Shown: positions 1 to 64,000 of the stretch, piece by piece
Layout of the letters: every line of letters starts with the position of its first letter
Numbering within the stretch: position 1 is the first letter of the stretch
Assembly: GCA_054601695.1 (NCBI GenBank)
Contig: BAAHQB010000160.1
Location: 62,001 to 126,000 of the forward strand
Length of the DNA: 64,000 nucleotides
Direction of reading: 5' to 3'
DNA from: Amorphochlora amoebiformis
Taxonomy: Eukaryota > Cercozoa > Chlorarachniophyceae
The notes under the pieces: model-generated
The model's database searches: none
What the model was told of the DNA's origin: nothing
What the model saw: only the letters and a program-made list of their open reading frames with translations
Program-made: the position numbers and the translations under genes

Positions 1-745
<745 letters not shown>

Positions 746-1339
746 TACACTTGCTTCCTTCATCTCCAGCGTTTCCTTAGGATGTGGCCATCTAATAATT
801 TTACGGTTTCAATGTGAAAACACGGAAACATAGACACAATGAAAACAGGGGAACATAGACACAATGAAAACAGGGGATAGAGATCGATTTCACACAGGTA
901 CAGGAAGAAAAGAGATAGACACAGAGGGAGTAGGAAAAAAAATCAAAAAAGAGAAAGTCAGAAAAACGAAAGGAAGAAGAAAAATTAAAAAAAAAAACGG
1001 TAAAATAAAAAGAAGGCAGAGACAACCCCACAACACATGCGATCTCCGAACACGACGAAACACTAAGCCGCCTATTGCTATTTCTAACTATTCCTTTTAC
1101 TATGATTATCACAATTCATTATTCATGACATGCGCACGTTCAAAAAAACCTAGATTGGTCGGAGAAATGAGCCGGGATCACATAGTGTTGATGAACAAAA
1201 AGGTGGTTTTGGTATGTCGGGGTGGCTTCCAGGAGAGGAGAGAAGTAGGACCAGGTTACCTTGAGAACATTTAAGTTACAATTTCGGTGAAAGTAATGGT
1301 TGAATTGGATGGGGTAGAGGTTTGAATGGGTTGGTTGAC
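746..1339. other. Unique island beyond the last sure SET exon
   Basis: Non-repetitive, A-rich on the plus strand (lysine/arginine-rich frame at 864-1274 with no family resemblance). The 3' end of the minus-strand SET gene should lie here or further left. The reading frame of the exon at 1340-1370 stays open to a TAA at 1272-1274, so the protein could end there. Alternatively the exon stops at GAG|GTCAAC. A minus-strand segment around 750-815 reads as charged residues before a possible donor, but I could not join it in phase. Confidence 0.4.
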
Positions 1340-5929
<4,590 letters not shown>

Positions 5930-6174
5930 TGCGCTCCGCTTTGGCACAATCAAGATATGATATCAATGTCTCATCATTGATATCAGGATATCAGTAGATG
6001 AATATAGTTACATATGAGCTCTGAATATGCTAATATAATATAATTTCATTTTATTTATCGGGTTTGATAGGTTTGACCACCATGTCGATGGCACTTTCAC
6101 GAAGATTCCCAATCGGAGACGCAAGGTTTTATGTCGCAGAACGTTCGACTATTCCACCAGAATCCGCATCACTT
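5930..6174. other. Intergenic, upstream of the SET gene
   Basis: A direct repeat of GATATCA-like words at 5958-5995, then AT-rich sequence. The minus strand has an open C-terminal-looking frame from about 6130 to a TAA near 6053, but it has no family resemblance and I do not call it. The SET promoter should lie here. Confidence 0.4.
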
Positions 6175-6243
6175 GGCGTTTCTAGCGGATCTAGTCCTAA
6201 GTTTACGAAGCTCGGGTTGCGAGTTCAACTCTCGCAAGCGCCT
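6175..6243 (+). tRNA. tRNA-Arg(ACG)-like sequence, probably degenerate
   Basis: The acceptor strands GGCGTTT and AAGCGCC pair (one G-U). The T-arm GCGAG-TTCAACT-CTCGC is perfect, and the anticodon loop would be TTACGAA (ACG). The D-arm is not foldable and the anticodon stem has a mismatch. About 69 nt is short, so this may be a pseudogene. A second orphan T-arm with a following acceptor strand (CTGAGTTCGATTCTCAG then TGGTGGC) sits at about 6260-6286 without a recognisable 5' half. Confidence 0.35.
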
Positions 6244-6295
6244 CGTAAGCACGTTGTCTGAGTTCGATTCTCAGTGGTGGCATACATTGCAACTT

Positions 6296-6380
6296 GCAAG
6301 CTTCCCCTAGTCTGGTCAAAGGGGCTAGGTTAAGAGCCTAGTGCGGATACGCTTCGTGGGTTCAAATCCCACAGCTTGCA
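6296..6380 (+). tRNA. trnL-AAG: tRNA-Leu(AAG)
   Basis: The seven-base-pair acceptor GCAAGCT/AGCTTGC is perfect, with discriminator A at 6380. The anticodon stem CTAGG/CCTAG closes the loop TTAAGAG (anticodon AAG). A long variable arm (TGCGGATACGCTTC region) makes it class II, and the T-arm GTGGG-TTCAAAT-CCCAC is perfect. A T-run follows 3 nt downstream. There is no intron and the CCA end is not encoded. Confidence 0.9.
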
Positions 6381-6383
6381 TTG

Positions 6384-6393
6384 TTTTTTTTTT
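6384..6393 (+). terminator. RNA polymerase III terminator of tRNA-Leu
   Basis: An uninterrupted run of ten T residues immediately after the tRNA-Leu 3' end. Confidence 0.85.
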
Positions 6394-9577
<3,184 letters not shown>

Positions 9578-10129
9578 GCTAGGGTCGGTTAGGTGTCGAT
9601 ATCCTAAATGTAGCCGCTGGTGTGAGCCAGGATTTAGTGTCTACTAGATCTAGAGTGGATCGTCGGATCTAACGTCAAAGTCGAACGTCTAGAACGTGGG
9701 GAAAACGTTCAAGGATATTCAACTAATCCGCGTTACCTTGATAACTTACTATATGATGATTCGAACTTCTGTCTTAATTGTGGATCATAATCATGATCCT
9801 TAGCTAGAATTGCAAGTACGTATACACTACAAATTGTACTGACTTATCCGAAAACTAATGATTGTACATATTTGTCAGATTATTAGTCAATAAGCACATA
9901 GTACAGCCTACGGTGAACACAGCCGCTCAGGTTAACTGTAATCTAGGCCAGGCTGGCTCAGATTTAATACATTATATATATGCCAGGCTCGGCGGATTGA
10001 GTCCAGCTAGTGGTAGATATTCTAGATATTAGATTTACTTTCATTTTAATAGTACAAATGAAATCAAAGATATGACAAATTGTGTACTTGATGATCTCCA
10101 ATTGCTCGCACGCCGCTTGCTGAATGGAT
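9578..10129. other. Convergent intergenic region with a SINE-like head
   Basis: Unique sequence between the stops of the esterase and DAD1. On the minus strand near 9825-9765, TAGCTAAGGATCATG and AGTTCGAATC resemble pol III A and B boxes about 45 nt apart, and the following GAATCATCAT words recur at about 23900. It may be a degraded tRNA-derived element. No coding sequence is seen. Confidence 0.4.
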
Positions 10130-10444
10130 CTATTGTTTCGTCTCTGGAACCTTTTCGGCCAGGTTTTTACTTAGAAATCCTTCCCAGATACCAGCAATCT
10201 CGTTCACGCCCACACTGACCTGTAATATTCACCAGTAAGATGGATCGGGTGTTATTGATATGTGGGGACCTGATTCAGGCTTTGCACATTCCTGTTCAAA
10301 GACTTGAGGTTCGTCAACACCTCCGACAGTTTCTAATCCCATTTGAAATCAACAACACAGTAACACAGTAGCTATATTCAATACCTTGTTGATTTTCTTG
10401 CCAATCTGGCGCTTTTCAGCGATATATGACGCCTCGTTATCCAT
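10130..10444 (-). CDS. DAD1: DASH/Dam1 complex subunit DAD1
   Basis: Three exons on the minus strand: 10385-10444 (ATG at 10444), 10270-10332, 10130-10219 (stop TAG 10130-10132), 70 aa. The introns are 52 and 50 nt; the second starts GTCCCC. The protein matches the DAD1 pattern throughout. A charged N-terminal helix (YIAEKRQIGKKINK) is followed by the diagnostic LSEVLTNLKSLNRNVQSL, then VGVNEIAGIWEGF, the counterpart of the VGxEFxxVAxLWxxF segment. The length fits the family. Family knowledge: DAD1 is a core subunit of the heterodecamer that rings microtubules and couples kinetochores to plus ends. It is best known from fungi, with scattered occurrence elsewhere. The start is only 118 bp from the start of the divergent FHA-parvulin gene. 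Confidence 0.92.
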
Positions 10445-10562
10445 AGAAAGCTGGTCCCGCGCAAAGACTGTCAATTGTCACGTGTGTCCCCTTTCCGCCG
10501 AAAAGATATATTATAACACTGAATTGTCCCGCGCTGGTCCCCTCAAGCCTCCACGGATCCAA
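10445..10562. promoter_or_regulatory. Bidirectional promoter between DAD1 and the FHA-parvulin gene
   Basis: Only 118 bp separate the two divergent ATG codons. The interval is free of TA arrays and includes AAAAGATATATTATAAC at 10500-10516 as the only TATA-like stretch. Shared promoter function is inferred from position. Confidence 0.6.
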
Positions 10563-23722
<13,160 letters not shown>

Positions 23723-24525
23723 TTCATTTGATTTCACGATTAAGCACAGTACAATGTCTTGAACATAATTAGCCTCATGCAGGCTTCCGACTCTGTCTCT
23801 ATATATAGCATTACCATGGCCTTCCTAGATCTCAGTGTTATAATTAGAGAATGAGCTAGGTGATAAATACATGATGATTCGTATTTTACCATAGTATAGA
23901 GTACAATCCTATCATTTGGATTATAATCATGAAAGTATATGATTATTCAAGTTCATCTACGAACCAGACTATACTACATACTAGTCTGGCTATGTTCCTT
24001 GGTCCAACGATCTGAATTAAGACCAATCACAATCGTAGATAGTACTTCATGAGTATGTTGGTACGTACGTACGTATCACCGCGTGTACCATCTGAGACCA
24101 TACGTACACACATACGTACGTACGTATACGTACCGACATGCGTGCGATACGTGCACCGTGGCATATATACGTACATACGTACCAAACATACGTACCAACA
24201 TACGTACCAGTAAGTATACGTACCAACATACATACGTACCAACATACCGTGAAGGCGTACCATCGTACCGGTAAGGCTAGCAACATTCGTGGTAATGTAC
24301 ATAGGTAGTCTAGTAGTGACTGTCTGATGCCTAAACGGACTCAGCGTGTTGGAGATTCATTATGACACACACTATGTCGACTGCCTGGGTGCTAACGTAT
24401 CGGATTAATTTGAAATATTTCAGTTATAATTAGTGATCGATATCATCTAGATCATGCAGTGATTTGCACATGACTCAGTACATGTATGTAAATTTAAGTA
24501 GCAAACCTAGATATACAGGCTTCGG
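23723..24525. other. Convergent intergenic region between the two large genes
   Basis: Unique sequence with no gene seen. It contains TTTGGATTATAATCATGA near 23927, similar to the core of the SINE-like family, and the TACG/CGTACCAACATA minisatellite listed separately. It should hold both 3' UTRs. Confidence 0.5.
24058..24270. repeat. ACGT-rich minisatellite (GTAC/ACGTACCAACAT variants)
   Basis: Repeated GTACGTACGTA and ACATACGTACC units, roughly 10-13 bp long, with many GTAC and TACGTA palindromes. It is clearly different in composition from the TA arrays and lies just beyond the protease gene stop. Confidence 0.8.
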
Positions 24526-59742
<35,217 letters not shown>

Positions 59743-60120
59743 AGATTCGGAGCAAACGGAAGGTCGATTGGGATAGAGAGGGATGTAGGAGGGGAGAATG
59801 TAGGGGGAGTGAAGGGCTCCGCACGAATGATGTGCGGCAATGTCACTCAAATATGTCACGATAGAGTAATAGATGTCCCGCTTATGTCCGCATGCAATTC
59901 ACACAGTCATTCACAGCACGCTGGGTTCCGTGGGTTCCGAAGTGTCTTCTGTATCTCGGACCGACGAAGGGGATAAACCCACCCCGGCTGACGGTGCGAA
60001 TCTCCTTCTGGGATATTCTGTTAGAGAGTTCCCTGAAATTCCTTTTGCATACGGTGCTAAGCGAGTATGATTTTAGCTCCAGGTTTGTACTTCAGAACGA
60101 ATAAACGTGACACGGTTCGA
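59743..60120. promoter_or_regulatory. Divergent promoter region between the protease and RING genes
   Basis: 378 bp between the two ATG codons, GC-balanced and free of TA arrays. It contains open frames on both strands without family resemblance. Shared regulation is inferred from the head-to-head arrangement only. Confidence 0.5.
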
Positions 60121-63682
<3,562 letters not shown>

Positions 63683-64000
63683 CTCTCAAACTTATTCATA
63701 ACCATATCAATCCTAGCTAACCCTAAGTTGAAACCAGGTCGTCCTCTCTGTCCTCACGAAATGCGACCCCATAGCCGCAGACTTTAAAAAAGCAATCTCT
63801 GAGTATGCTAAAGTTAACGTAGTTAGCTACCAACCAAACGTAATTCCGGTCCTACTCAGTTTATCAACCTTAAACCTAATCTAATAATCCAAAATTTCTT
63901 TTCTCCTAGTCTTACTAAAGTACTTTAACATTAATTCTAATTCTACCTCAATCCTGAAACTGGCTTACTCAAAGCACTAAGCATGAGCGTATTCTTAGGT
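63683..64000. other. Downstream of the RING gene, right end
   Basis: Unique AT-rich DNA with scattered CTAACCCTAA and CCTTAAACCTAA words like the degenerate telomere-type blocks in introns. No gene is seen; it could be intron if the RING gene continues. Confidence 0.5.

Noticed and set aside
864-1274. 136-codon Lys/Arg-rich plus-strand frame
   Set aside because: A-rich composition artefact with no family resemblance, overlapping the probable 3' region of the SET gene on the other strand.
6064-6261. 65-codon plus-strand frame, and an opposite-strand frame ending near 6053
   Set aside because: It overlaps tRNA-like sequence and has no family resemblance or splice support.

Overview
This window is nuclear DNA of a microbial eukaryote (a protist, alga or early-branching fungus-like lineage; the species cannot be named from sequence alone). 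More than half of it is (TA)n microsatellite with smaller CA/GT, AAT, GA/CT and TTAGGG arrays, so almost every long Y/I/H/T-rich reading frame is a microsatellite shadow. The real genes are cut into very small exons (10 to about 230 nt, mostly 30-100 nt) lying in short islands of normal-composition DNA between TA arrays. I read exons by eye, requiring GT..AG borders, a consistent reading phase across each junction and agreement with known protein families. Phase closes across the whole of four genes and nearly all of the other two, which is the main evidence for the models.

Layout, left to right: (1) 1340-5929 minus, a split SET-domain protein whose 3' end is unresolved. (2) 6175-6393, a small tRNA cluster with a clear tRNA-Leu(AAG). 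(3) 7212-9577 plus, a secreted alpha/beta-hydrolase of the polyhydroxybutyrate-depolymerase/LpqC esterase family, 10 exons, 334 aa. (4) 10130-10444 minus, a 70-aa DASH/Dam1 complex subunit DAD1, 3 exons. (5) 10563-23722 plus, a 22-exon gene for a 490-aa protein with an RS/charged N-terminus, an FHA domain and a Pin1-type parvulin. (6) 24526-59742 minus, a 35-kb, about 50-exon gene for a 996-aa Deg7/Nma111-type HtrA protease, with one active and one dead trypsin domain, several PDZ domains and an N-terminus resembling a mitochondrial presequence plus membrane anchor. (7) 60121-63682 plus, a 166-aa RING-H2 protein, 7 exons.

Genes 4/5 and 6/7 are divergent pairs separated by 118 and 378 bp, consistent with shared promoters; 3/4 and 5/6 are convergent. 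The gene set is housekeeping (kinetochore, phospho-Ser/Thr-Pro signalling or RNA processing, protein quality control, ubiquitin, chromatin/SET, secreted esterase) and shows no functional operon logic.

The unusual biology is in gene structure: introns packed with TA arrays, interstitial TTAGGG blocks, tRNA-derived SINE-like copies, tandem duplications that carry degenerate exon edges (exon ghosts), microexons of 10-16 nt, many GTC 5' splice sites and one probable GC-AG intron. Coding exons occupy only about a tenth of the window.
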